Below are positions 8,057 to 16,395 of a DNA stretch of 35,980 nt, one piece after another. The DNA comes from Lachnospiraceae bacterium (GTDB lineage: Bacteria > Bacillota > Clostridia > Lachnospirales > Lachnospiraceae). The stretch is from NCBI GenBank assembly GCA_017521985.1, contig JAFXAZ010000004.1, positions 1 to 35,980 on the forward strand, read 5' to 3'. The position numbers and the translations under genes were made by a program. The notes under the pieces are model-generated. The model was given only the letters and a program-made list of their open reading frames with translations, was not told where the DNA came from and searched no databases. Position 1 is the stretch's first letter, and each line of letters opens with the position of its first letter.

Positions 8057-8100
8057 AATTATATTCTTTGAATTTTTTGAAAGAAAGAAGGACAATACAA

Positions 8101-9126
8101 ATGGAAAAAAAGAATATTGATTGGTCAAATCTCGGTTTTGGCTATGTACAAACAGATATGCGTTATGTTTCCAACTTTAAGGATGGCGCATGGGATGAGG
8201 GTGTGCTCACAGAGGATGCACAGGTAACAATTAGTGAGTGTGCGGGCGTTTTACAGTATGCGCAGACTGTTTTTGAAGGTCTGAAGGCATATACCACAGA
8301 AGATGGTCACATCGTATGTTTCCGTCCGGACTTAAATGCAGATCGTATGGCTGACAGTGCACAGCGTCTGATTATGCCTGTATTTCCAAAGGATAGATTT
8401 ATTGATGCAGTGACAAAGGTAGTAGCAGCAAATGCAGCTTTCGTTCCACCATATGGTTCCGGTGCAACATTGTACCTTCGTCCATACATGTTCGGTACAA
8501 ACCCTGTTATCGGTGTTAAGCCTGCAACAGAGTATCAGTTCCGTATTTTCTGTACACCGGTAGGTCCTTACTTTAAGGGCGGCGTAAAGCCTTTGACTCT
8601 CTGTGTAAGTGATTTTGACAGAGCAGCACCGAATGGTACCGGTCATATCAAGGCAGGTCTTAACTATGCAATGAGTATGTATGCGATTACCAAGGCTCAT
8701 GAAAACGGTTTTGATGAGAATATGTACTTAGATGCATCTACACGTACTAAGGTAGAGGAGACAGGCGGTGCAAACTTCTTATTCGTTACAAAGGATGGCA
8801 AGGTTGTTACACCGAAGTCTAACTCTATTTTACCTTCTATTACAAGACGCTCTTTATTGTATGTTGCAAAGGAATACTTAGGATTAGAAGTAGAAGAACG
8901 TGAAATTTACTTAAGTGAATTAGATGACATGGCAGAATGTGGTCTTTGTGGTACAGCAGCAGTTATTTCTCCTGTTGGCAAGATTGTGGACCATGGTCGT
9001 GAAATTTGTTTACCAAGCGGTATGACAGAGATGGGGCCTATTACCAAGAAGCTTTATGAGACATTGACTGGTATCCAGATGGGTCGTATTGAAGCTCCGG
9101 AAGGCTGGATTCATGTTATTAAATAA
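8101..9126 (+). CDS. ilvE: Branched-chain amino acid aminotransferase
   Basis: Transfers the amino group between glutamate and the keto acids of Leu, Ile and Val. The protein has 341 residues from the ATG at 8101, chosen because GAAGG at 8088-8092 is well placed; a TTG at 8068 is in frame but unsupported. It is a fold-type IV PLP enzyme of the longer BCAT form: FEGLKAY near residue 58, the PLP-binding Lys184 in GTGHIKAGLNYA, and EETGGANFLFV (219-229), with the C-terminal GLCGTAAVISPV phosphate-binding loop. It stands alone, with its own promoter before it and an RNA-like element after it. Confidence 0.94.
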   Translation: MEKKNIDWSNLGFGYVQTDMRYVSNFKDGAWDEGVLTEDAQVTISECAGVLQYAQTVFEGLKAYTTEDGHIVCFRPDLNADRMADSAQRLIMPVFPKDRFIDAVTKVVAANAAFVPPYGSGATLYLRPYMFGTNPVIGVKPATEYQFRIFCTPVGPYFKGGVKPLTLCVSDFDRAAPNGTGHIKAGLNYAMSMYAITKAHENGFDENMYLDASTRTKVEETGGANFLFVTKDGKVVTPKSNSILPSITRRSLLYVAKEYLGLEVEEREIYLSELDDMAECGLCGTAAVISPVGKIVDHGREICLPSGMTEMGPITKKLYETLTGIQMGRIEAPEGWIHVIK

Positions 9127-9134
9127 GATATAAA
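9106..9134 (+). promoter_or_regulatory. Possible promoter of the downstream structured RNA
   Basis: TATAAA at 9129-9134 lies about nine bases before the first base of the long hairpin at 9143. TGGATT at 9106-9111 is a weak -35 with 17-base spacing. It overlaps the end of ilvE, so the RNA could be transcribed independently. Confidence 0.35.
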
Positions 9135-9142
9135 AAGGTAGG

Positions 9143-9333
9143 GCTGCTGTGGTTATACTTTGTGTACCTGTTCACTGCCCGGCTATATTTCCTTCAGCAA
9201 CACTATCGAGTCAGCTCCTAAAACCGCCAAGGCGTTACTTGTCGGTTTCCTAACGGAGCATTCGATAGTATTGCTTTATGAAAAATAGACGTGCAGTGAA
9301 TATAAATCAAAGTATAGTTGCAGTAGCTTTTTT
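9143..9333 (+). ncRNA. ssrS: Candidate 6S RNA (long hairpin with central bubble)
   Basis: The stretch folds on paper into one long irregular hairpin. The outer stem pairs 9143-9162 with 9308-9327 (20 pairs, five of them G-U). Then come TTCACTGC/GCAGTGAA (9171-9178 with 9293-9300), an open region of 17 bases on each side (9179-9195 and 9276-9292), a 14-pair stem (9196-9209 with 9262-9275), GCTCC/GGAGC (9214-9218 with 9255-9259), and an AAACCG/CGGTTT stem. A run of six T follows the outer stem, as in an intrinsic terminator. Length near 185, a closing stem, a central bubble and an apical stem are the hallmarks of 6S RNA, which binds the housekeeping RNA polymerase. The bubble's CTATATTTCC and the apical GCTCC recall 6S sequences, from memory only. 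Alternative: a terminator-associated or palindromic element. Confidence 0.55.
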
Positions 9334-9405
9334 ATAATTACATTAAATTGTATATAGGTGCGGAACTTGGAATGTTTCCAACTGTAGTGAGTTAGTTGTG
9401 CAATC

Positions 9406-9596
9406 GGTCGGGGGAAATACAAGAAAATCTCCGACTAAAGCGAGAAAAGAGTATAACCGGTCGGGGGAAATACAAGAAAATCTCCGACCGGAGCGAGAAA
9501 AAGCTATAATTGGTCGGGGGAATTACAAGTAAAATTCCCGACCGGAATGAAGGAAATATATAATCAGTCGGGAATTTAAGCGTAAAATCCCCGACT
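9406..9596 (+). repeat. Hairpin array 1: four tandem units, about 53-bp period
   Basis: Four units each carry GTCGGG, a 15-20-base AT-rich loop, and CCCGAC or CTCCGAC. They are at 9406-9436, 9457-9491, 9512-9543 and 9566-9596. Units 1 and 2 share the same core, GGGGGAAATACAAGAAAATC. TATAAC or TATAAT precedes units 2, 3 and 4 at 9452, 9505 and 9559, so the period is 53-54. Linkers of units 1 and 2 share a GCGAGAAAA stretch. The array ends 36 bases before sbcD. Function unknown; it does not look like CRISPR because each unit is a palindrome with near-identical spacers. Confidence 0.8.
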
Positions 9597-9631
9597 AGTA
9601 TAGAAATTTACATGTATAAGTGGGGCAGACA

Positions 9632-10828
9632 ATGAAATTTTTACACACTGCGGATTTGCATATAGGAAAAAGTATTTATGAATTTAATATGCTAGAGGAC
9701 CAGCGGCATATTTTGCAGGAGATTTTGCAGATTGCCGAAGAGGAGAAGGTAGATGCGATTTTACTTGCAGGAGATATCTATGATAGGTCCGTGCCGAGCA
9801 CAGAGGCAGTGCAGTTGTTAGAGTGGTTTTTAATGGAAGCACTGAAGATTGCACCGGTGTTTATGATTTCCGGAAACCATGACAGTGCAGAGCGTTTGAG
9901 CTTTGGAGCTGGTCTTTTTGAGAAGAATGGACTATATATCGTCGGTGGCAAGGATGTAAAAGAGGTATTTTTGCAGGATGAGTATGGCAAGGTTGCAGTG
10001 CATATGCTTCCTTTTGTAAAGCCGGCGGTGGTTGGTGCTGCAAACTGTGAGGAGGCTGTGGCAAAGCAGTTAGAGCAGTTTCAACCAAACTGGAACGAGG
10101 CGGACAGGCATGTGCTGATGACGCATTTCTTTGTATGTGCAGGGGGAAAGGAGCCGGAGCTTTCGGATTCCGAAGTACGTGGTTTTGTAGGTGGCCTGGA
10201 GCAGGTGGATGTGGACTTGTTTAGAGCATATGATTATGTGGCATTGGGGCATATTCACAAGCCGCAGGCAATGAAACGTGGGCAGACATATTATGCAGGC
10301 TCACCGCTTTGCTATTCTTTTTCAGAATGTACTGCCGCAAGTATGTCAGGCAAAAAGGAAGGTGCTATAGAGACGAATGTAGGGGATAGTAATGTAAGTT
10401 ACACGAACAAAGGCGTAAACATCATTGATTTGGGCGCCGACGGTGCCATAGGGGTATACCGCAAGATACTTCATCCAAGGCGTCACATGCGTATTTTGAG
10501 GGGCAGCTTGGCGGAACTGGTAAGGCAGGGCAACGAGGCAGAGAACGGCCGTGAAGATTATATTCAGGCTATTTTAACAGATAAGGATGAGTTAATCGAC
10601 CCAATCGGCACGCTTAGAAGTGTATATCCAAATACTATGCAGATTATCTTGGAGAAGCGTTTGGCATTAGGCGGCACGCCGTTATTTCATGGGGCAGGGA
10701 GCAGAGCAAAAACCATGGAGGAATTATTTCCGGACTTTTATGAGAATCTGGCAGGGGAACCTATGGATGCGGAACGTATCGACATAGTCAGAGAAGTCGC
10801 GGAGGAAATCGAGGGAAAGAGCCTATGA
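9632..10828 (+). CDS. sbcD: Exonuclease SbcD, nuclease subunit of SbcCD
   Basis: The Mre11-like metallophosphoesterase subunit of SbcCD, which opens DNA hairpins and trims blocked ends. The 398 residues show the metal-binding motifs in order: HTADLHIGK with Asp8 and His10, LAGDIYDR with Asp48, SGNHDSAERL with Asn82-His83, a THFF histidine, and GHIHKP. The ATG at 9632 is chosen because the protein starts typically with MKFLHTADLH; a GTG at 9620 is in frame. The stop overlaps the start of sbcC in ATGA, so translation is coupled. The hairpin array just upstream may form part of its 5' region. Confidence 0.93.
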   Translation: MKFLHTADLHIGKSIYEFNMLEDQRHILQEILQIAEEEKVDAILLAGDIYDRSVPSTEAVQLLEWFLMEALKIAPVFMISGNHDSAERLSFGAGLFEKNGLYIVGGKDVKEVFLQDEYGKVAVHMLPFVKPAVVGAANCEEAVAKQLEQFQPNWNEADRHVLMTHFFVCAGGKEPELSDSEVRGFVGGLEQVDVDLFRAYDYVALGHIHKPQAMKRGQTYYAGSPLCYSFSECTAASMSGKKEGAIETNVGDSNVSYTNKGVNIIDLGADGAIGVYRKILHPRRHMRILRGSLAELVRQGNEAENGREDYIQAILTDKDELIDPIGTLRSVYPNTMQIILEKRLALGGTPLFHGAGSRAKTMEELFPDFYENLAGEPMDAERIDIVREVAEEIEGKSL

Positions 10829-13110
10829 GACCAAAATATTTAGAAATGTCAGCGTGGGGGCCATATAAGGACGTGGTAAAGGTGGACTTTGAGGCCTTTG
10901 ATAAGGGAGCGTTGTTTTTGATAACAGGTCCGACAGGCTCCGGAAAGACTACCATTTTTGACGGTATATGCTTTGCAATATATGGAAATACTTCCGGCAA
11001 GGAGCGTGAAAAAAACACCTTGCGCTCTGATTTTGCAAATCCGGATACAAGAACCTACGTAAAATTTATTTTTACACACAATGGACAGATGTACGAGGTG
11101 GAGCGAAATCCGGAATATATGCGTCCGAAGAAACGCAAAAACTCCGAAGGAACACTGGCGTATACGAAGGAAAGTGAGGATGCCAAGCTTCTTTTGCCGG
11201 ATGGAAACGTGATAGCAGGGGTGACAAGCGTGAATCGAAGGCTGCAAGAACTAATGGCATTAGATTACAGTCAGTTTAAGCAGATTTCCATGATTGCACA
11301 AGGGGAATTTGACAAAATGCTCACTGCACCGAGCCAGGAAAAAACAAAGATTTTTCGTGGTATTTTCGGTACGGAAAAATTGGATTTATTTACCCAGACC
11401 TTGAAAGCAAAGGCAGCAGCCAGCTATCGAAAGGTAAGTGAGTACACCCATAGAATAGAAGAAGATATTAAAATTCATGCAAAAGGCGAGCAAACCTTGG
11501 AGAATTTGGCTGCGGAGTCCTACATGAATTTGGATGCCATACAGGAAGAGATGGCAGCACGTCTTACTTTTTATAAAGAAGAAAAAGCCGGACTGAAAAA
11601 GCAACTTAGGGAAAAAGAAGAAGCGTTGATAAAAAAACAGGCGGCTTATACCCAGGCACTGGAGCAACGCAAAAAACAGGAACAGTTACAGCAGGCAAAA
11701 GCACGTTACGAGAAGCTGCAAAATACCAAGGAGCAGTATGAGGCAACGAAAGCCAGCCTGAACAGAGCTAAAGAGGCGCAGGAAATTACCAAAGATTATG
11801 AGGCGTATACCACAGCCCAAAATGAAGTGAAAAAAACTTTAGAACAGGTAGAAAAGATTAACCGGAGTGTGGAAGAGGCCAGAGAGCAGTATATGCAGGC
11901 GGAGCAAGTTGCAAAAAAGACCTATGAAGCATGGCAGCAGGCTGACAGCGCATACAGGCGCGCAAGTATCGGCATTGTGGCCGATATGCTTTTGGAAGGT
12001 CAGCCTTGTCCGGTATGCGGCTCACTAGAGCATCCGGTACCTTTTCAGTCGGATGGCACGGTTCCGGATTTAAAAGAAGTAGAGCGCTTGAAAAAAGTTC
12101 ATGACAAAGAAAAAGATAAGCAGATGACGGTCTATGGCCAAGTGCAGGCCGTTTTGGAGGCCAAGCGTAAGGCTTTAGAAGAAGAATGCGAGGCAAAGGA
12201 CTGTCTTGCAAAACAGCAGGAAGCATGGCAGGTACAACTGGAAAAAAGCAGTTTTGCGGAGGAAACCGAATTTTTACAAGCCAGACTGCCAAAGGCAACA
12301 GAGCTAAAATACCAAGAACAGGTAAAAAAATGGGAAGATATGGTGGTTAGCACTTTGGCTGTGGTAGAACACTTGACAGAGGAGCTTTCCAAGGTTACTC
12401 TTTTAGACGCTGAGGCAATTGAAGCTGATTTCAAGGAGGCGCAGTGCAGCCGGGACGAGGTAAGAAACAGAGAGCAGCAGGTGCTTTTAAAGGAAGCACG
12501 CATGAAAGAGGGACTGGTGTCCTTGAAGGAAAACCGCGGTCTGGCCGATACATTCAAAAAAGAATATGGTATTATTAAGGATTTGGAAAATATGGCAACC
12601 GGAAATAATGCCAAGAGACTGGTGTTTGAGCAATATGTGCTTAGCAGTTATTTTGAAGATATTTTGGCGGCAGCCAATGTGCGTTTTCGCCATATGACCA
12701 TGGATCGTTACGAAATGATTCGTAAGACCGAAGTGTCCGATGCACGCACCAAAGACCATTTGGATATTATGATTGTGGATTACTATACCGGAAAGACCCG
12801 TCCGGTCAGCACCCTGTCCGGTGGAGAGCGTTTTAATGCCAGTCTTTCCCTGGCACTTGGGATGAGTGATGTGATTCAGGCATATCAGGGAGGTATTCAG
12901 GTGGAAACCTTGTTTGTGGACGAAGGCTTTGGTTCTTTGGATGAAGAAACCTTGCAGGCAGCTTGCGATACCTTGTATCAACTTACACAGGGAGATAAGC
13001 TGGTGGGAATTATTTCGCATGTAGAATCCTTAAAACAACGTATTGACAACCGCATTGAAATCTGTAAAACTAATATGGGGTCTACCTTAAACGTAGTGAC
13101 ACAAATTTAG
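10825..13110 (+). CDS. sbcC: Exonuclease SbcC, ATPase subunit of SbcCD
   Basis: The Rad50-like SMC-type ATPase that drives SbcD. Motifs in order: Walker A GPTGSGKTT at residues 35-43, a first coiled-coil arm, the zinc hook CPVC at 395-398, the second arm, the signature LSGGERF from residue 664, and Walker B TLFVDEGFG around 695-702. At 761 residues it is clearly shorter than the roughly 1,050 of E. coli SbcC, so the coiled-coil arms are short, yet every functional motif remains. The start overlaps sbcD by four bases; the next gene follows after 16 bases. Confidence 0.94.
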   Translation: MRPKYLEMSAWGPYKDVVKVDFEAFDKGALFLITGPTGSGKTTIFDGICFAIYGNTSGKEREKNTLRSDFANPDTRTYVKFIFTHNGQMYEVERNPEYMRPKKRKNSEGTLAYTKESEDAKLLLPDGNVIAGVTSVNRRLQELMALDYSQFKQISMIAQGEFDKMLTAPSQEKTKIFRGIFGTEKLDLFTQTLKAKAAASYRKVSEYTHRIEEDIKIHAKGEQTLENLAAESYMNLDAIQEEMAARLTFYKEEKAGLKKQLREKEEALIKKQAAYTQALEQRKKQEQLQQAKARYEKLQNTKEQYEATKASLNRAKEAQEITKDYEAYTTAQNEVKKTLEQVEKINRSVEEAREQYMQAEQVAKKTYEAWQQADSAYRRASIGIVADMLLEGQPCPVCGSLEHPVPFQSDGTVPDLKEVERLKKVHDKEKDKQMTVYGQVQAVLEAKRKALEEECEAKDCLAKQQEAWQVQLEKSSFAEETEFLQARLPKATELKYQEQVKKWEDMVVSTLAVVEHLTEELSKVTLLDAEAIEADFKEAQCSRDEVRNREQQVLLKEARMKEGLVSLKENRGLADTFKKEYGIIKDLENMATGNNAKRLVFEQYVLSSYFEDILAAANVRFRHMTMDRYEMIRKTEVSDARTKDHLDIMIVDYYTGKTRPVSTLSGGERFNASLSLALGMSDVIQAYQGGIQVETLFVDEGFGSLDEETLQAACDTLYQLTQGDKLVGIISHVESLKQRIDNRIEICKTNMGSTLNVVTQI

Positions 13111-13126
13111 AAAAGGTTATGATAGA

Positions 13127-14200
13127 ATGATTAGAAAAATCCAAGTAATATTGGCTGCAGCCCTTGTAGTATGCAGTGTGATGATGTTAACTGCCTGCAG
13201 TGAAAGCAAGGTAGTGTTGACCACAGGTTTTGGGAGCAACGAAGCATTTCAAGTAGGAAGCGAGAGGGCAACTACCACAGAGTTAATGTTATATTTGACC
13301 AACATTGCCAATCAGTATGAGCAGGTATATGGGGAATCCTTATGGACTATGTCTGTAGACGAAGATACGACGCTGTTGGATAATTGCAAAGAGGTTGCGT
13401 TGGCATGGCTTTCTCAGGTAAAGGCTATGAAGCTTTTGGCAAAAGAGTATGAAGTGGTATTGTCAGAGGAGGAAGAGGCTGCGGTACAAAGTGCAGCTGC
13501 AGAATATCTGGTCACCCTTACCGAGAGTGAGGAGGAACTGCTTGGTATTACGGAAGGGAAAATTATTGAGCAGATATACTCTGAGAAGCTTTTAGCAGAC
13601 AAGTTATATGCGTATTTAATTCGTGACGTAAATCCGGAAATCAGCGATGATGAGGCCAGAATTATTACGGTACAGCATATTTTGCTGAAAACATATACGG
13701 TGGATGAGCATGGTAATCGTCAGGAAATGGATAAAGCAGAAGGTGGTCAGATTTACAATAAAGCAGAGGAAATTCGTCAGATGGCTATAGAGGGGGAAAG
13801 CTTTGATGCTTTGATTTCCAAGTATAGCGAGGATTCTAAGGGAACGTATTCCTTTGGTATGGGGGATTTGGAGGAAAGCTTTGAAACGGCAGCCTTTGCG
13901 CTGGCAACCGATGAAATTGCACCTGTGGTAAAGACCAGCCATGGATATCACATCATTAAGTGTATTTCTACCCTGGACAGAGAGCAGACCGATTTAAATA
14001 AGGTAAAGCTTTTAGTCAGCCGCAAGCAGGAGGTTTTCGGCAACACATACAATCAGTTTGTAGAACAGTTAGAAAAAAGAGAAAATCTTAAGGTGATTAC
14101 TACCATGGAGTTGCCGGACAGCAGTGTAGTGGATACTGCGGAATTATTTACTATCTATGACAGCAGACTTGGCGGCATGTTTGAAACAGAAGCGAAATAA
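13127..14200 (+). CDS. PpiC-type peptidyl-prolyl isomerase lipoprotein (foldase)
   Basis: A 357-residue secreted foldase likely anchored to the outer face of the membrane. Residues 1-23 are a lipoprotein signal peptide, with the lipobox LTAC placing the lipidated Cys at 24. A SurA/PrsA-like N-terminal helical region follows. The parvulin rotamase domain spans about 180-285, from ITVQHILLKTY to TSHGYHIIKC, with the usual FSMG-like segment present as SFGMGD. It resembles PrsA. It may share the sbcDC transcript (16-base gap). The gene ends 34 bases before the CIRCE operator of htpG. Confidence 0.87.
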   Translation: MIRKIQVILAAALVVCSVMMLTACSESKVVLTTGFGSNEAFQVGSERATTTELMLYLTNIANQYEQVYGESLWTMSVDEDTTLLDNCKEVALAWLSQVKAMKLLAKEYEVVLSEEEEAAVQSAAAEYLVTLTESEEELLGITEGKIIEQIYSEKLLADKLYAYLIRDVNPEISDDEARIITVQHILLKTYTVDEHGNRQEMDKAEGGQIYNKAEEIRQMAIEGESFDALISKYSEDSKGTYSFGMGDLEESFETAAFALATDEIAPVVKTSHGYHIIKCISTLDREQTDLNKVKLLVSRKQEVFGNTYNQFVEQLEKRENLKVITTMELPDSSVVDTAELFTIYDSRLGGMFETEAK

Positions 14201-14208
14201 ATTATAAA
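14181..14208 (+). promoter_or_regulatory. Possible upstream promoter of htpG
   Basis: TTGAAA at 14181-14186, a 16-base spacer and TATAAA at 14203-14208. It overlaps the 3' end of the foldase gene. If used, CIRCE and the small leader ORF would lie in the 5' untranslated region. Confidence 0.35.
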
Positions 14209-14233
14209 AATAGTATAAAGTATTCATTAAAAA

Positions 14234-14260
14234 TTAGCACTCTCAGCAAGAGAGTGCTAA
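14234..14260 (+). promoter_or_regulatory. CIRCE element, HrcA operator
   Basis: TTAGCACTC at 14234-14242, nine bases, then GAGTGCTAA at 14252-14260, matching the CIRCE consensus in all 18 arm positions. HrcA binds this site and represses chaperone genes until heat shock. It lies 94 bases before the htpG start. Confidence 0.97.
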
Positions 14261-14267
14261 TTTTCTA

Positions 14268-14296
14268 TTGACAATCTGATTTAGGAGGGATAGAAT
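14268..14296 (+). promoter_or_regulatory. Promoter of htpG just downstream of CIRCE
   Basis: TTGACA at 14268-14273, a 17-base spacer and TAGAAT at 14291-14296: eleven of twelve consensus bases. CIRCE ends seven bases before the -35, so bound HrcA would crowd polymerase. The transcript would begin near 14303. This is the stronger of the two candidates. Confidence 0.6.
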
Positions 14297-14365
14297 ATGC
14301 AATATGACAAAGCAGTAAAACTGCTTACAAAAGCAAAATTTGGAGGCGATGAATATGAAGGGTAG
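14297..14365 (+). CDS. Possible 22-codon leader ORF overlapping htpG
   Basis: An ATG at 14297 is preceded by AGGAGG at 14283-14288 with eight-base spacing, an excellent ribosome binding site. The frame encodes 22 residues and stops at 14363-14365, eight bases after the htpG start in another frame. It could couple or tune htpG translation. If the promoter at 14268-14296 is the one used, the transcript starts too late for this ORF to be read, so its reality hangs on the transcription start. Confidence 0.35.
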   Translation: MQYDKAVKLLTKAKFGGDEYEG

Positions 14366-16316
14366 TTTATCTATCAATAGCGAAAATATTTTTCCGATTA
14401 TCAAGAAATGGCTTTATAGTGACCACGACATTTTTTATCGTGAATTAATCAGTAACGGCTGCGACGCTATTACAAAATTGAAGAAATTAGACATGATGGG
14501 TGAGTACACCTTACCGGAGGATTACAAGGGCCGTATTGATGCCGTTGTAGACCCTGTTGCGAAGACCTTAGTGATTAAGGATAACGGTCTTGGTATGACT
14601 GCAGAAGAGGTAGAAGAGTATATTAACCAGATTGCATTTTCCGGTGCAACAGACTTTATTGAGAAGTACAAGGATAAGACGGGCGAAGACCAGATTATCG
14701 GTCACTTTGGTCTAGGTTTTTATTCTGCATTTATGGTAGCAGATGAGGTACATATTGATACCTTATCTTACAAAAATGGTGCAAAAGCGGTTCACTGGGT
14801 ATGTGACGGCGGTACCGAGTTTGAAATGACCGAAGGGGACAAGACCGAGGTTGGTACTACTATCACTTTATATTTAAATGAAGACTGCTTAAGCTTCTGC
14901 AACGAGTACAAGGCAAGAGAAGTGATAAAAAAGTATTGTTCTTTTATGCCTACCGAGATTTATTTGTCTAAGGCAAATGAAACCGACGAAAAGAAAGAGC
15001 CGGAGCTTTTAAATGAGACACAGCCTCTTTGGACCAAGAGTCCTAGCGAGTGCAGTAAGGATGACTACCTTGCATTTTACAGAAATGTATTCCACGATTA
15101 CAAGGAGCCTTTATTCTGGATTCATTTGAATATGGATTATCCGTTCAATTTAAAGGGTATTTTATACTTCCCTAAGATTAATACCGAGTATGATTCTTTG
15201 GAAGGCACCATTAAGCTGTACAACAATCAGGTTTTTATTGCAGACAATATCAAAGAAGTAATTCCGGAATTTTTAATGCTCTTAAAGGGTGTAATTGACT
15301 GTCCGGATTTACCATTAAACGTTTCTCGTTCTGCCCTTCAGAACGATGGTTTTGTTAAGAAAATCAGCGATTATATTACCAAGAAAGTGGCAGATAAGCT
15401 TTCCGGTATGTGTAAGACCGATAAGGAAAATTACGAAAAATATTGGGACGATATCAGCCCATTTATTAAGTTTGGCTGCTTAAAAGATGACAAGTTCTGT
15501 GACAAGATGACAGACTACATTTTGTTTAAAAATCTGGATGGCGTGTACATGACCCTTCCGGAATGCCTGGAAGTAAAGCCGGTAGATACAGAAGAAACCG
15601 CAGTAGATGAACAGGGCAATCCGGTAGAGGCCGAGGTAATAGAGCCTGAAAGCACAGCAGATGCTAATGACGATGTTGAGAACGATGCTGAGGACGAAAA
15701 GAAAGAAAAGACCATCTACTATGTAACCGACGAACGCCAGCAGTCTCAGTATATTAAGATGTTTAAGGCTGCCAAGATGGATGCAGTTATCTTAAATCAT
15801 AATATTGACCAACCGTTTATTTCTCAGCTTGAGATGAAGAACGAAGGCGTGAAGTTTATGCGTATTGATGCAGACTTAACGGAAAGCCTGAAAGCAAAGA
15901 CCAGCAAAAAGACTGCAGAAGATTTGGCAAATAAGACCGAATTAGTAGGCAAGATTATGAAGAAGGCTATCAAGAAGGACAATATTACCGTGAAGGTGGA
16001 GAAACTTCGTAATTCCAAGATTGCATCTGTAATCACTGTATCTGAAGAAGCTCGCCGCATGCAGGATATGATGCGTATGTATGCTGCAAATGGTATGGAT
16101 ATGGGGGCTTTTGGTAAAGAAGGCGAAACCCTGGTACTCAATGCTGGTCATCCATTAGTAGACTATGTTCTTACTCATGAAGATGGTGACGATACCAAGA
16201 TGATTTGCGAACAGTTATACGATTTGGCAAAATTACAGCATGGTCCGTTGGAAGCAGACGACATGGCGAAATTTGTAACCAGAAGCAATGAAATTATGAT
16301 GAAGTTGTTGCAGTAA
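14355..16316 (+). CDS. htpG: Chaperone HtpG (HSP90 family)
   Basis: A cytosolic ATP-driven chaperone of 653 residues. The start at 14355 is chosen because GGAGG at 14342-14346 has ideal spacing; in-frame TTG 14340 and ATG 14349 fit less well. The N-terminal GHKL ATPase domain shows Glu30 and Asn34 in RELISNGCDA, then KDNGLGMT and the GHFGLGFYSAF lid region. The middle domain has the NLPLNVSR-like segment LPLNVSRSALQ. Around residues 410-455 there is a strongly acidic low-complexity insert before the C-terminal dimerisation part. The CIRCE element upstream indicates HrcA control, unlike Bacillus subtilis htpG, which is not a CIRCE gene. Confidence 0.95.
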   Translation: MKGSLSINSENIFPIIKKWLYSDHDIFYRELISNGCDAITKLKKLDMMGEYTLPEDYKGRIDAVVDPVAKTLVIKDNGLGMTAEEVEEYINQIAFSGATDFIEKYKDKTGEDQIIGHFGLGFYSAFMVADEVHIDTLSYKNGAKAVHWVCDGGTEFEMTEGDKTEVGTTITLYLNEDCLSFCNEYKAREVIKKYCSFMPTEIYLSKANETDEKKEPELLNETQPLWTKSPSECSKDDYLAFYRNVFHDYKEPLFWIHLNMDYPFNLKGILYFPKINTEYDSLEGTIKLYNNQVFIADNIKEVIPEFLMLLKGVIDCPDLPLNVSRSALQNDGFVKKISDYITKKVADKLSGMCKTDKENYEKYWDDISPFIKFGCLKDDKFCDKMTDYILFKNLDGVYMTLPECLEVKPVDTEETAVDEQGNPVEAEVIEPESTADANDDVENDAEDEKKEKTIYYVTDERQQSQYIKMFKAAKMDAVILNHNIDQPFISQLEMKNEGVKFMRIDADLTESLKAKTSKKTAEDLANKTELVGKIMKKAIKKDNITVKVEKLRNSKIASVITVSEEARRMQDMMRMYAANGMDMGAFGKEGETLVLNAGHPLVDYVLTHEDGDDTKMICEQLYDLAKLQHGPLEADDMAKFVTRSNEIMMKLLQ

Positions 16317-16340
16317 GTAGTTATTGATTTGTTAGGTGCT

Positions 16341-16384
16341 TTACCCCCACTAATAGACAAGAAATTTATTTTTAGTGGGGGTAA
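16341..16384 (+). terminator. Hairpin after htpG, first member of array 2
   Basis: TTACCCCCACTAA (16341-16353) is the exact complement of TTAGTGGGGGTAA (16372-16384). It starts 24 bases after the htpG stop and may end that transcript, although no T-run follows. Its stem is a variant of the array stem with C and G exchanged in both arms. Confidence 0.6.
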
Positions 16385-16395
16385 ATTGAGTAATT

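Noticed and set aside
8068-8100. TTG start for ilvE at 8068
   Set aside because: The ATG at 8101 has a proper ribosome site and gives the usual N-terminus; the 11 extra residues contain the ribosome site itself.
9143-9333. Retron or group II intron RNA
   Set aside because: No reverse transcriptase gene is near, and the single long hairpin with a central bubble fits neither structure.
9406-9596. CRISPR array
   Set aside because: The repeated units are themselves palindromic with similar intervening sequence, only four copies exist, and no cas gene is present.
12132-12614. Long minus-strand frames over sbcC and other genes
   Set aside because: They have compositions typical of antisense shadows and overlap well-identified genes in full.
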